The notes below the pieces were generated by a model, which did not search any database, was not told the origin of the DNA, and was given only the letters and a program-made list of their open reading frames with translations. A program made the translations under genes and the position numbers. Of a stretch of DNA of 25,731 bases, positions 1 to 7,219 are shown piece after piece. This stretch comes from CAZNHL01 sp964572965 (lineage in GTDB: Bacteria; Bacteroidota; Bacteroidia; Cytophagales; UBA9547). Every line of letters starts with the position of its first letter. Within the stretch, counting starts at the first letter, position 1. Location: contig CAZNHL010000064.1 of NCBI GenBank assembly GCA_964572965.1, forward strand, positions 1 to 25,731, written 5' to 3'.

Positions 1-1125
1 ATTTGTGCCAGGCTTGATTGTCCACTGAATGGTGTAAGTATGTTTGGTCGAATGGTTAGCAGCTCTGATATAGCTGGTTGTATCATACAATGTAGCAATC
101 AAAGTGTTGTTGCCGCTTTGTAATGAGGCTACCGGAAGTGTATATGTTTTAGCATTATTTTTTACCACAGCTCCATTCAAAGTCCATCTGATACGAAGTG
201 TATTTGGGTTTGGATCAACAGAGTTTACGGTAAAGGTTGTATTGGTGTTGGCTGTAATAGTGGTATTATTGGCAGGAGTGAAACCATCATAAGGTTTTGT
301 CATGTCAAGAAACTTTAATACATGCGTCTCTCTGCAAACCGGACAGAAAGGGTAACCTGTTCCAAGGTATTCCATTTTACAGGTACCATTTACAGGTCTG
401 TACCAGCCGGCACCTCCGTTATATTGATACACACCAACATTGTTAACTCCAATCCATGATTTCCATTTTACAGTGGCAGGGTCACTATTATTTGTCATGT
501 TGGGTGGTGTATTAGAAGCATACTGTGTTCCTGCCCAATATTCGTCGGCAAGCTTTGCATAAGAGTGCCCTACTTCATGGATACAAATTTCAGTTGAAGA
601 GGCTTCTGTAGAGGCAACCGCATATTGCCCGCCTGCTCCGCCATAATATGGAGTATTTACAATCACAAGCCCCTGGTCATAGTCTGGCCAGTTTGATGCC
701 AGCACGGTTGTAATTTTAGAACTTTTACTGGCACATAGCAAACGGTGATAAGAACCGCCGCCACAGTCAAAAGAAGAACCGAAGTAGTTGTCAACAACGG
801 CTACAGGTTGAGTGCCACATGCATTGTCACTTGATGTTTTAGGGTGGCCTGCACCACTCTGGTTTGAAATGACCTTTATTGCAAGAACATTGATATATTT
901 CTTATATTCTTTATAAGGTGTTTGCAGGAAAAAGGCATTGGCAACTTTTGTGGCATCAGTAATAAACTTAGCCTGTTCTGTGGAAGTATAGCCATCTCCC
1001 ATGATTACAATGTTGACACGGTTGGCAGACGGCCCACTCCAAACGAGTGTGTCTACATCAAAGACCTGGGCCTGACTCACTAAAGAAACCAGGACAAGCA
1101 TAACTAGTTGGTAAAGTTTTTTCAT
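1..1125 (-). CDS. Secreted M64-family (IgA-peptidase-like) metallopeptidase, C-terminus beyond window
   Basis: Open reading frame of 375 codons running off the left edge without a stop, so only the N-terminal part is visible. The start at 1125 gives a good signal peptide: KK, a hydrophobic stretch LVMLVLVSLV, and a likely cut near SQA-Q at about residue 20. The mature part begins with a segment typical of M64 peptidases (VNIVIMGDGYTSTEQAKF, about residues 38-55). The zinc site is HEVGHSYAKLADE at residues 183-195: H183 and H187 as ligands, E184 as the catalytic base, D194 as the probable third ligand. A Cys pair (CPVC) follows near 277. From about residue 290 the sequence looks like an Ig-like beta domain. 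The family cleaves proteins outside the cell. Secretion is visible; a C-terminal sorting domain is expected but lies outside the window. It starts 9 bases after the stop of the upstream lipoprotein gene, so they are probably co-transcribed. Confidence 0.88.
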   Translation of the reverse strand, partial: MKKLYQLVMLVLVSLVSQAQVFDVDTLVWSGPSANRVNIVIMGDGYTSTEQAKFITDATKVANAFFLQTPYKEYKKYINVLAIKVISNQSGAGHPKTSSDNACGTQPVAVVDNYFGSSFDCGGGSYHRLLCASKSSKITTVLASNWPDYDQGLVIVNTPYYGGAGGQYAVASTEASSTEICIHEVGHSYAKLADEYWAGTQYASNTPPNMTNNSDPATVKWKSWIGVNNVGVYQYNGGAGWYRPVNGTCKMEYLGTGYPFCPVCRETHVLKFLDMTKPYDGFTPANNTTITANTNTTFTVNSVDPNPNTLRIRWTLNGAVVKNNAKTYTLPVASLQSGNNTLIATLYDTTSYIRAANHSTKHTYTIQWTIKPGTN

Positions 1126-1134
1126 ATACAATGT

Positions 1135-1626
1135 TTAGTTAGGAAGAGGTATTTCTGTTAAAAGTTCATAACCTTTTTTGCCGGGAATTGATACACGCAG
1201 CTTTTTAGGTTTAGCAATAGGTTTCTGTATTCTTAGTGAAACTTCTTTTTGTTGTAAAGTGACATCACCTTTATGGATATGGCCATCTTCGGAATAAACA
1301 TCCATATGGGTGTGCAGCGGAGGTTCTATATAGCAATTGATAAGCACCGCTCCATTAGTATCAACCAGTTGTGTCAGGTAGTCTTCCGCATCATGCGGAA
1401 CAGCAAATTCATTTTTGACTTTCAATTCTCCCTTGACTGTAATTACATCGATCAGGTTACAGGCTACAGTATTTTTGTCTTTTTGCAGGAAATTTAAATT
1501 GATGAAAAAAATATCGCCGGAATAAGCTGTCTCTATAGGAGCTGCCTTTGACTTATCACTTTGAGGAGCTGCTCTTTTGCAAGAGAAAAAAGTACATAGT
1601 ACAATAATATAGATTATGATTGGCAT
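1135..1626 (-). CDS. Putative lipoprotein of unknown function
   Basis: 163-residue protein starting at an ATG. A short hydrophobic N-terminus (IIIYIIVLCTF) is followed by FFSC, with Cys16 as a plausible lipidation site, so the protein is probably membrane anchored after signal peptidase II cleavage. The rest is soluble, with one stretch rich in His and acidic residues (LHTHMDVYSEDGHIHKGD) that could bind metal, although that is only a guess. It ends in beta-strand-like sequence. I do not recognise a family. The gene lies just upstream of the secreted M64 peptidase with a 9-base spacer, which suggests a two-gene unit and a possible cell-surface role. An ORF on the other strand (1273-1497) is a shadow of this gene. 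Confidence 0.7.
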   Translation of the reverse strand: MPIIIYIIVLCTFFSCKRAAPQSDKSKAAPIETAYSGDIFFINLNFLQKDKNTVACNLIDVITVKGELKVKNEFAVPHDAEDYLTQLVDTNGAVLINCYIEPPLHTHMDVYSEDGHIHKGDVTLQQKEVSLRIQKPIAKPKKLRVSIPGKKGYELLTEIPLPN

Positions 1627-1829
1627 ATAGATAGTTAAGTAATTAAAGGTATTTATTTTTGTTCAAATAGTAAAATTATTTATTTGAATAGTTATATGAA
1701 ATTCAAAAGATTTTTTTCTTTAATGATTGCAGATTTTGCTGAAGATAAAATCTAAGGACTAATGTAATTTCAGACAATTTGCTTTTCATGAAAAAACCTG
1801 CTTATATTGATTTGTAAAATACTTTTAAG

Positions 1830-2939
1830 ATGTCTTCACCTGCTAAAGAATCGGTATTGTTGCCGGTTTATTCAAAACTGGCTCAAATCACCATTGGCCT
1901 TGCCGTCTTCTCTTACATCCTTTATATAGGAAGAGATATTATTATTCCGCTGGTGTTTTCAACACTTATTGCAATTCTTCTAAACCCGATTGTTAATTTT
2001 TTGTATAAGAAAAGGCTGAACAGACTTGTGGCTATTTCCATTGCTTTATTGGGAGCAATGATATTCATTGGTTCAGTAGTCTTTTTTATAGGGTCACAAA
2101 TGAGCATGTTCACAGAGTCTTTCCCTCAGTTTCAACATAAGTTTATAGACTTGTCCGACGATGCTATCAATTTTGCTTCAGAAACTTTAAATATCAGCAA
2201 GGACAAGATTCAGACGATGATAGAGAAGCATAAAGAGGAGGGAATGGACATCGCAAAATCTCTGGTTGGAGAAACAGTAGGTACTATCAGCAGTGTATTC
2301 GCTTTCATATTTTTGCTGCCTGTTTATATTTTCATGATCCTTTTTTATAAGCCTTTATTGATGAATTTCCTTGGCATGCTTTTCGAAAGCCGTCATCAGG
2401 GTGTTGTAACAGAAGTGCTGACAGAGACAAAATCGCTTATCCAGAATTACCTGATCGGGCTTTTGATTGAAGCACTGATACTGGCTGTTCTTAATTCAGT
2501 AGGTTTAATGATTATTGGTGTTGAGTACGCTATTCTGTTAGGAGTAATTGGGGCAATCCTGAATGTTATTCCATATCTGGGAGGGATTATTGCCATTGCA
2601 TTGCCAATGCTGATAGCCTTTGCTACAAAAACACCAATGGACGTAGTCTGGGTAGTGGTAGTATACCTGGTAATCCAGTTTATCGATAACCAGTTTCTCG
2701 TTCCTAAAATTGTAGCTTCAAAAGTGAAAGTCAATGCACTGATTTCTGTGATTGTTATCTTTATAGGCGGCGCTATCTGGGGATTAATGGGAATGTTCTT
2801 GTCTATCCCGCTTACAGCAATCTTAAAAGTAATATTTGACAGAATAGATGAATTGAAACCTTTTGGCTATTTACTTGGTGATGACCTTCCGGCAGACGGA
2901 GAATTACCGCCGCCGTCGAAGAGGAAAAAAGTAAACTAA
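1830..2939 (+). CDS. AI-2E family transporter (PerM/TqsA/UPF0118 type)
   Basis: 369-residue polytopic inner-membrane protein of the usual length for this family. Hydrophobic segments lie near residues 18-34, 36-56, 66-90, 150-175, 205-230, 232-262, 270-292 and 302-335, matching the expected eight helices. A soluble helical insert (about 95-145) sits between helices 3 and 4, as in this family, and the region IGVEYAILLG...NVIPYLGG (about 229-252) is the most conserved block. Members have been linked to export of autoinducer-2 or to ion exchange; the real substrate cannot be read from sequence. The C-terminus is basic (PPSKRKKVN). The stop codon is directly followed by the ATG of a Crp/Fnr regulator, so the two genes are probably translated from one message. 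Confidence 0.9.
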   Translation: MSSPAKESVLLPVYSKLAQITIGLAVFSYILYIGRDIIIPLVFSTLIAILLNPIVNFLYKKRLNRLVAISIALLGAMIFIGSVVFFIGSQMSMFTESFPQFQHKFIDLSDDAINFASETLNISKDKIQTMIEKHKEEGMDIAKSLVGETVGTISSVFAFIFLLPVYIFMILFYKPLLMNFLGMLFESRHQGVVTEVLTETKSLIQNYLIGLLIEALILAVLNSVGLMIIGVEYAILLGVIGAILNVIPYLGGIIAIALPMLIAFATKTPMDVVWVVVVYLVIQFIDNQFLVPKIVASKVKVNALISVIVIFIGGAIWGLMGMFLSIPLTAILKVIFDRIDELKPFGYLLGDDLPADGELPPPSKRKKVN

Positions 2940-3524
2940 ATGGGAATTGAATTTTTTATGAACACTGAAGAAAGGAAGTTTTTTAAAAGCTTTCAGAAAT
3001 ATTCTCCGATCAGTGAAGAAGACTGGGCTTTTTTAAGTCCGAAAGTACATTTGGTCAGTTTTGCTAAAAAAGAGCCTTTTTTACGTATTGGTCAGTCATG
3101 TGATAAGCTGGGACTGATATTGTCAGGCTCATTCAGGTCTTATGTTTTTGACAAAGAAAGGGAGATGAATAATTATTTTTTCTTTGAAAACGATTTTGTG
3201 AGCTCTTATGCCGATTTTTTGCGCAAGGTTTGTATTGAAGCCTTAGAGCCCGCCCAGGTACTTATGATTTCTCATGATGCTATTCAGTCTTGTTATGATT
3301 CATCCAAAAACTGGGAAAAATTCGGCCGTGTAATGGCAGAAAAAGTATTCCTGGATTTTGTATATCGTACTCATACATTTCAATCCTATTCTCTGGATGA
3401 CCGGTATGAAGATTTGCTGAAACGACATCCGCAGGTTTTTGAAAAAGTGCCTTTGTATCATATTGCCTCTTACCTGGGTATGGAAAGGGAAACACTTAGC
3501 CGCTTACGGAAGAGAATTAAGTAA
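2940..3524 (+). CDS. Crp/Fnr family transcriptional regulator
   Basis: 194-residue protein with an N-terminal cyclic-nucleotide-binding-like beta roll (about residues 25-120, including FLRIGQSCDKLGLILSGSFRSY) and a C-terminal helix-turn-helix (about 168-193: VPLYHIASYLGMERETLSRLRK). This is the arrangement of the many short Bacteroidota Crp/Fnr paralogs. The nucleotide pocket lacks an obvious cAMP phosphate-binding motif and there is no iron-sulfur Cys set, so the ligand is unknown. The ATG at 2940 touches the stop of the transporter gene; a second ATG at 2958 (MNTEERKFF) is an equally plausible start and would remove six residues. Position suggests it may control the transporter or its own operon. 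A 14-bp inverted repeat follows at 3556-3598. Confidence 0.9.
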   Translation: MGIEFFMNTEERKFFKSFQKYSPISEEDWAFLSPKVHLVSFAKKEPFLRIGQSCDKLGLILSGSFRSYVFDKEREMNNYFFFENDFVSSYADFLRKVCIEALEPAQVLMISHDAIQSCYDSSKNWEKFGRVMAEKVFLDFVYRTHTFQSYSLDDRYEDLLKRHPQVFEKVPLYHIASYLGMERETLSRLRKRIK

Positions 3525-3555
3525 ATTGCTGATAATAAAATTATTAATGTCGTTA

Positions 3556-3598
3556 TCTTTTAGTAGTGTCAATTTAAATAAACCACACTACTAAAAGA
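3556..3598. terminator. Hairpin between convergent genes, possible bidirectional terminator
   Basis: A perfect 14-bp inverted repeat (3556-3569 with 3585-3598, core TTTTAGTAGTGT) around a 15-base AT-rich loop. It lies between the stop of the Crp/Fnr gene (+) and the stop of a lipoprotein gene (-). The stem ends in T4/A4 on each side, but no long U tract follows on either strand, so termination efficiency is uncertain. Confidence 0.55.
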
Positions 3599-3615
3599 AC
3601 TTGATTAGCTAACAA

Positions 3616-4083
3616 TTACTTTGTAATCACGATAGAACCATAACTTGCCGGAGAATATTTGTCATTGACACGGTAGCTTCTCAGAACGGTATAGTAATCA
3701 CTTTGAGGTCTGTAAGGAAAACAGGAGTTACAGCCTTCTTTCCCTGTTTCAAAATTAGTAAGCCAGTATTCCTGTTCTGTGCTTAGCAGCTTGACTTTAT
3801 AGTCAGAGTTCCAGTCAAATTTTGTGTAAGTGGAAATACTGGCAGAAGAGTTACTGTTTTGTGAATATGGCTGATTTAGATATATGTTTGAATCAAGTGG
3901 GCTGGAGTGATTGTTCCTTGAATAATGGTATACAACGATTGAGTCAATTTCATTAGCAGTAAAGTTTTGAAAACCAAGTTGAGTGCTGGCCATTTCGCAA
4001 TATTTTTTAGTACAGCACGACTGAAGCAGGCTCAGTGTAAATGGAACGAATAGAAAAAACAGGTTTTTAGAAAGTGTTGCCAT
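3616..4083 (-). CDS. Putative lipoprotein, paralog of the gene at 4152-4622
   Basis: 155-residue protein. A hydrophobic leader (LFFLFVPFTLSLL) ends in L-Q-S-C with Cys23 as the predicted lipidated residue, followed by a second Cys and TKKYC. The body has no recognised domain. It shares with the neighbouring gene the blocks QSCCTK, NFT..E(I/V)DS, LDSN, DWNSDYK, EYW(I/L)TNF and C-N-x-C-F-P, plus a C-terminal LRSY(R/Q)VN segment, so the two are tandem duplicates. The conserved C-x-x-C (CNSC, about 118-121) could form a disulfide or bind metal; this is inference. It is probably a periplasmic or surface lipoprotein in a Bacteroidota cell. Function unknown. Confidence 0.75.
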   Translation of the reverse strand: MATLSKNLFFLFVPFTLSLLQSCCTKKYCEMASTQLGFQNFTANEIDSIVVYHYSRNNHSSPLDSNIYLNQPYSQNSNSSASISTYTKFDWNSDYKVKLLSTEQEYWLTNFETGKEGCNSCFPYRPQSDYYTVLRSYRVNDKYSPASYGSIVITK

Positions 4084-4151
4084 TGCGAATAGTTTTGTCT
4101 TAGCTAGAAAAACTTTTAAAAGGATATTTTGAAATCAGAAACAGTAATATT

Positions 4152-4622
4152 CTACTGTTTCTTGATAACAATTGGAAAGCCGCCTGATATATAATTACCG
4201 TTTACCTGATAGCTTCTCAGGTATGTGTAGTCATCGTTTTGAATTTTGAAGGGAAAGCAAGTATTACAGCTTTTGCTGGCCACTCCGAAGTTTGTGATCC
4301 AATATTCATGCTGATTGCTTAATATTTTTAACTTATAATCTGAATTCCAGTCAATAGCAGCAGGAACTTGAATGATAGAATCGCTATTGCTTTGATATGC
4401 CGGCCGAGTGATAATTTGGGTGTTAGAATCCAGTAGCTCTGAGCGATTGTTTTTTTTGTAGCGATAGATAATAAGAGAATCTACTTCATCATAAGTGAAA
4501 TTGTGCAATTCCAGTGCTACGGAAGGTATACCACAGTCTGCTTTAGTACAACACGATTGAACTGCAATTGCTATAAGTGCAAAAAGTAGTTTTGATAAAA
4601 GTGTTTTTTTGGAAATTCTCAT
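4152..4622 (-). CDS. Putative lipoprotein, paralog of the gene at 3616-4083
   Basis: 156-residue protein using the ATG at 4622 (MRISKKTLL). The frame stays open upstream to a TTG at 4661, but that codon lies inside the his-unit terminator, and the ATG start gives a normal lipoprotein signal and nearly the same length as its paralog (155 residues). The signal ends V-Q-S-C with Cys24 as the lipidation site, then C-TKADC. Shared blocks with the downstream paralog include HNFTYDEVDS, DWNSDYKLK, HEYWITNF and CNTCFP. The gap to the paralog is 68 bases, so both may be one transcript. I do not recognise the family; no catalytic motif is visible. Confidence 0.75.
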   Translation of the reverse strand: MRISKKTLLSKLLFALIAIAVQSCCTKADCGIPSVALELHNFTYDEVDSLIIYRYKKNNRSELLDSNTQIITRPAYQSNSDSIIQVPAAIDWNSDYKLKILSNQHEYWITNFGVASKSCNTCFPFKIQNDDYTYLRSYQVNGNYISGGFPIVIKKQ

Positions 4623-4654
4623 TTTGGTAAGCAGGTTAATTATAATGGTTCTAA

Positions 4655-4695
4655 ATAACAAAAAAGGATCGTAAAAAACGACCCTTTTTTGTTAT
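4655..4695 (-). terminator. Intrinsic terminator of the his unit
   Basis: Just downstream of the hisC stop, the minus-strand RNA reads AACAAAAAAGGGTCG, a 7-base U-rich loop, then CGATCCTTTTTTGTT. The 17-bp stem (4655-4671 with 4679-4695) has one G-U pair, and its descending arm carries a T6 run. This is a clear rho-independent terminator, showing that the transcript ends after hisC. It also rules out the TTG start at 4661 for the next gene. Confidence 0.85.
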
Positions 4696-4711
4696 CATTT
4701 TATGAACACTG

Positions 4712-5761
4712 TTATTTATAGCTCTTCATCTCTGCTAATAAGGAATCATTTTCTTTATCTGTTCCTATTGAAACACGCAAACAGCCTTCACAAAGCATTA
4801 CTTTAGTACGGTCACGTACAATTACTTCTTTATTGATCAGGAAGTCAAAAACTTCCTTGGCGCTGTCCATTTTCACTAACAAGAAATTAGCGTCTGATGG
4901 ATAAATGTATTTTACATAAGAAATTTTCATCAGCTCAGCTGCCAGTCTTTCTCTTTGTTCCAATACATCTTTCACCATTTTATCTCTGCCTGCCAGGTCT
5001 TGCAATGCTTTGATTGCCACCTGCTGGGTAAGCATATTGATGTTATAAGGGTATTTGATTTTACTCAGCACCTTAATGATTTCCTGTGACGCAAATGCCA
5101 TTCCCAAACGTACACCTGCCAAACCCCAGGCTTTGGAGAATGTCTGAAGCACAACAAGGTTAGCATATTTTGTCAGGTCTTTCAGGAAAGTGGGCTCGTC
5201 AGAGAAATCAATATAAGCTTCATCCACTACTACTAGTCCGTCAAAAGACTTGATAATAGTTTCGATAGATTCTCTGCTCAGGCTATTTCCCGTAGGGTTG
5301 TTAGGTGAACAGATGAAAATGATCTTTGTGTTAGATGTAACAGCATTCAAAACATCAGCCGTACGGATATTGAAATCAGCAGACAACGGTACATCTATAA
5401 CTTGAACAAAATTCAGGTCAGCGCTTACCTGGTACATGCCATAAGTTGGCGACATCTGAATGACGTTGTCCTTGCCAGGTTCGCAGAAAGCACGGATCAA
5501 CAGGTCAATCGGTTCATCACTGCCGTTCCCTAGGAAAATCTGTTCCTTAACAACATCTTTCACACCGGCAATCAGTTCTTTTACTGCCCATTGCATCGGG
5601 TCAGGGTAACGGTTATATTGCCCGCCGCCAACAGAGCCGTAAGGGTTTTCGTTGGCATCAAGAAAGATCCCACGGGTTCCTTTATATTCATCTCTGGCAG
5701 AAGAATAAGGCTTCATGGAAGCAATATGTGAGCGAAGTATTTTATTTAAATCAAAAGCCAT
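4712..5761 (-). CDS. hisC: Histidinol-phosphate aminotransferase
   Basis: 349-residue PLP-dependent aminotransferase that converts imidazole-acetol phosphate plus glutamate to histidinol phosphate plus 2-oxoglutarate. Visible landmarks are DANENPYGS (about 35-43), the tight turn NNPTG (154-158), DEAYIDF (180-186), and the PLP lysine in TFSKAWGLAG (Lys210), followed by the substrate arginine region VRLG. C-terminal Arg residues in GCLRVSIG fit the family. The ATG at 5761 (MAFDLNKILR) is chosen. The frame is open further upstream to 5830, but that extension translates the palindromic spacer and has no family support. It is the last gene of the his unit, with hisD upstream and a terminator downstream. 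Confidence 0.95.
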   Translation of the reverse strand: MAFDLNKILRSHIASMKPYSSARDEYKGTRGIFLDANENPYGSVGGGQYNRYPDPMQWAVKELIAGVKDVVKEQIFLGNGSDEPIDLLIRAFCEPGKDNVIQMSPTYGMYQVSADLNFVQVIDVPLSADFNIRTADVLNAVTSNTKIIFICSPNNPTGNSLSRESIETIIKSFDGLVVVDEAYIDFSDEPTFLKDLTKYANLVVLQTFSKAWGLAGVRLGMAFASQEIIKVLSKIKYPYNINMLTQQVAIKALQDLAGRDKMVKDVLEQRERLAAELMKISYVKYIYPSDANFLLVKMDSAKEVFDFLINKEVIVRDRTKVMLCEGCLRVSIGTDKENDSLLAEMKSYK

Positions 5762-5775
5762 AATTGTGTAATTAG

Positions 5776-5839
5776 TTGTTGGTTGATTGTTGTTAGTTGT
5801 CAGGATCAGCCTCCTGACAACTAACAACAATCAACTAAT
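5776..5839. repeat. Palindrome made of degenerate heptad repeats, hisD-hisC spacer
   Basis: A perfect 24-bp inverted repeat (5782-5805 with 5812-5835) around a 6-base loop, extendable by a few wobble pairs. Each arm is a run of 7-base units of the type GTTGNNN (GTTGATT, GTTGTTA, GTTGTCA). It begins a few bases after the hisD stop and ends about 20 bases before the hisC ATG. No U tract follows it, so it is not a normal terminator; in RNA it would form a very stable hairpin. Confidence 0.85.
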
Positions 5840-5841
5840 TT

Positions 5842-7125
5842 CTATTTAAGTGCTTGCAGTCTTAGCGTAACTGCATTTTTGTGGGCCTCCAGTTCTTCGG
5901 CAGCTGCCATTTTCTCAATTGCCGGGCCAATGTTGCGTAGGCCGTCGGCAGTAATTGTCTGGAAAGTTATTTTCTTTACAAAACTGTCAAGGCTTACACC
6001 ACTGTAAGCACGGGCATAACCATTGGTCGGTAATGTATGGTTTGTGCCTGAAGCATAGTCACCGGCGCTTTCAGGTGTCAGGTGTCCCATGAAAACAGAA
6101 CCAGAGTTAATTATATGCTCAGCAATCAGTTCCGGCTTATCTACCGAAAGTATCAAATGTTCAGGTGCGTATTCGTTAATCAGCTCAATTGCTTCCTGTT
6201 CATCTTTTGCCTGAATCAAACGGCTATTTGCCAATGATTTCTCAGCGAGTTCTTTGCGTGGAAGCTTCTCTAATTGATGTGCAACTGCATCGCTTACGTT
6301 TTGAAGCACTGCTTCATTGCAGCTTACAAGAATTACCTGACTGTCAGAACCGTGTTCGGCCTGAGAAAGTAAATCTGCAGCAACGAAAGCCGGATTTGCT
6401 GTTTCGTCAGCATAAACCAAAACTTCAGAAGGACCGGCCGGCATGTCAATTGCAACGCCATCTTTGTTCACCAGCTGTTTTGCAGCTGTTACATATTGGT
6501 TGCCCGGACCGAATATTTTATATACGGCAGGTACTGTGGCTGTACCATAAGCCATCGCTGCAATAGCCTGAGCTCCGCCTATCTTATATATTTTTTCGAT
6601 ACCTATAGAACTTGCCGCATAAAGGATAGCCGGGTGTACTTTTCCTTCCTGGTTCGCAGGGGTACAAAGGATAATTTCTTTGCAGCCTGCAATTTTTGCA
6701 GGAATACCCAGCATCAGAACTGTGGAGAACAATGGTGCTGTTCCTCCAGGTATATATAAGCCTACTTTGGCAATACCAACGCTTTTTCTCCAGCAGGTAA
6801 CACCGGCAGTAGTTTCTACTATTTTAACTTCTTCTTTTTGTGAATTGTGGAATTGGGCTATGTTTTTTGAAGCCAGTTCAATAGCTGCTTTTAATTCCTG
6901 GGATACTAAGCCCTGAGCTTCTTCGATTTCCTGTTTGCTTACTTCAAAAGAAAGCAGTTCAACTTTGTCGAATAGCAGGGTGAATTCTTTAACCGCAATA
7001 TCACCTTGTTCTTTAATTTTTTTCAGAATAGGAGCAACACGGTCTTCTATTACAGAAAAATCAAATACTGGTCGGGACAATATAGATGTCCATTCGCTAC
7101 GGCTTGGGTATTTTATTAAGCGCAT
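5842..7125 (-). CDS. hisD: Histidinol dehydrogenase
   Basis: 427-residue zinc enzyme that oxidises histidinol to histidine in two NAD-dependent steps, the last steps of the pathway. The sequence carries family landmarks: VGLYIPGGTAPLFST (121-135), KIFGPGNQYV (203-212), MPAGPSEVLVYAD (228-240), the zinc and substrate residues Q255 and H258 in SQAEHGSD, the catalytic E322-H323 pair in YAPEHL, D356 in GDYASG and H415 near the C-terminus. All expected residues are present, so it should be active. It starts at an ATG. It lies between hisG and hisC in the order G-D-C, and both flanking spacers are heptad-repeat palindromes. The plus-strand ORFs across this gene are shadows. Confidence 0.97.
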   Translation of the reverse strand: MRLIKYPSRSEWTSILSRPVFDFSVIEDRVAPILKKIKEQGDIAVKEFTLLFDKVELLSFEVSKQEIEEAQGLVSQELKAAIELASKNIAQFHNSQKEEVKIVETTAGVTCWRKSVGIAKVGLYIPGGTAPLFSTVLMLGIPAKIAGCKEIILCTPANQEGKVHPAILYAASSIGIEKIYKIGGAQAIAAMAYGTATVPAVYKIFGPGNQYVTAAKQLVNKDGVAIDMPAGPSEVLVYADETANPAFVAADLLSQAEHGSDSQVILVSCNEAVLQNVSDAVAHQLEKLPRKELAEKSLANSRLIQAKDEQEAIELINEYAPEHLILSVDKPELIAEHIINSGSVFMGHLTPESAGDYASGTNHTLPTNGYARAYSGVSLDSFVKKITFQTITADGLRNIGPAIEKMAAAEELEAHKNAVTLRLQALK

Positions 7126-7130
7126 TTTCT

Positions 7131-7217
7131 TAGTAATGAGTCTTGAGTCGTGAGTCGTGAGACATCAACCGGTCAAAGTATGCCTACTCATGACTCATGA
7201 CTCACTTCTCATGACTA
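7131..7217. repeat. Imperfect palindrome of TGAGTCN heptads, hisG-hisD spacer
   Basis: Left arm about 7131-7161 holds successive TGAGTCT, TGAGTCG, TGAGTCG units; right arm about 7186-7217 holds ATGACTC, ATGACTC, ACTTCTC, ATGACTA. The arms are complementary apart from a four-base block and a few single differences, with a 24-base loop. The element fills nearly the whole space between the hisG stop and the hisD start. Same design as the hisD-hisC spacer but with a different 7-base unit. Confidence 0.75.
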
Positions 7218-7219
7218 AA

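Noticed and set aside
104..292. Plus-strand ORF of 62 codons near the left edge
   Set aside because: It is antisense to the M64 peptidase frame, which is open across the whole region and has recognisable motifs.
4623..4661. TTG start at 4661 for the second lipoprotein
   Set aside because: The codon is inside the his-unit terminator and the ATG at 4622 gives a proper lipoprotein signal and paralog-matched length.
5762..5830. In-frame N-terminal extension of hisC (23 extra residues)
   Set aside because: The extension is a translation of the palindromic heptad repeat and is rich in Thr/Asn; the ATG at 5761 gives the normal HisC N-terminus.
6189..7153. Several plus-strand ORFs opposite hisD
   Set aside because: They are frame shadows of hisD with no family resemblance; hisD has all its conserved residues.
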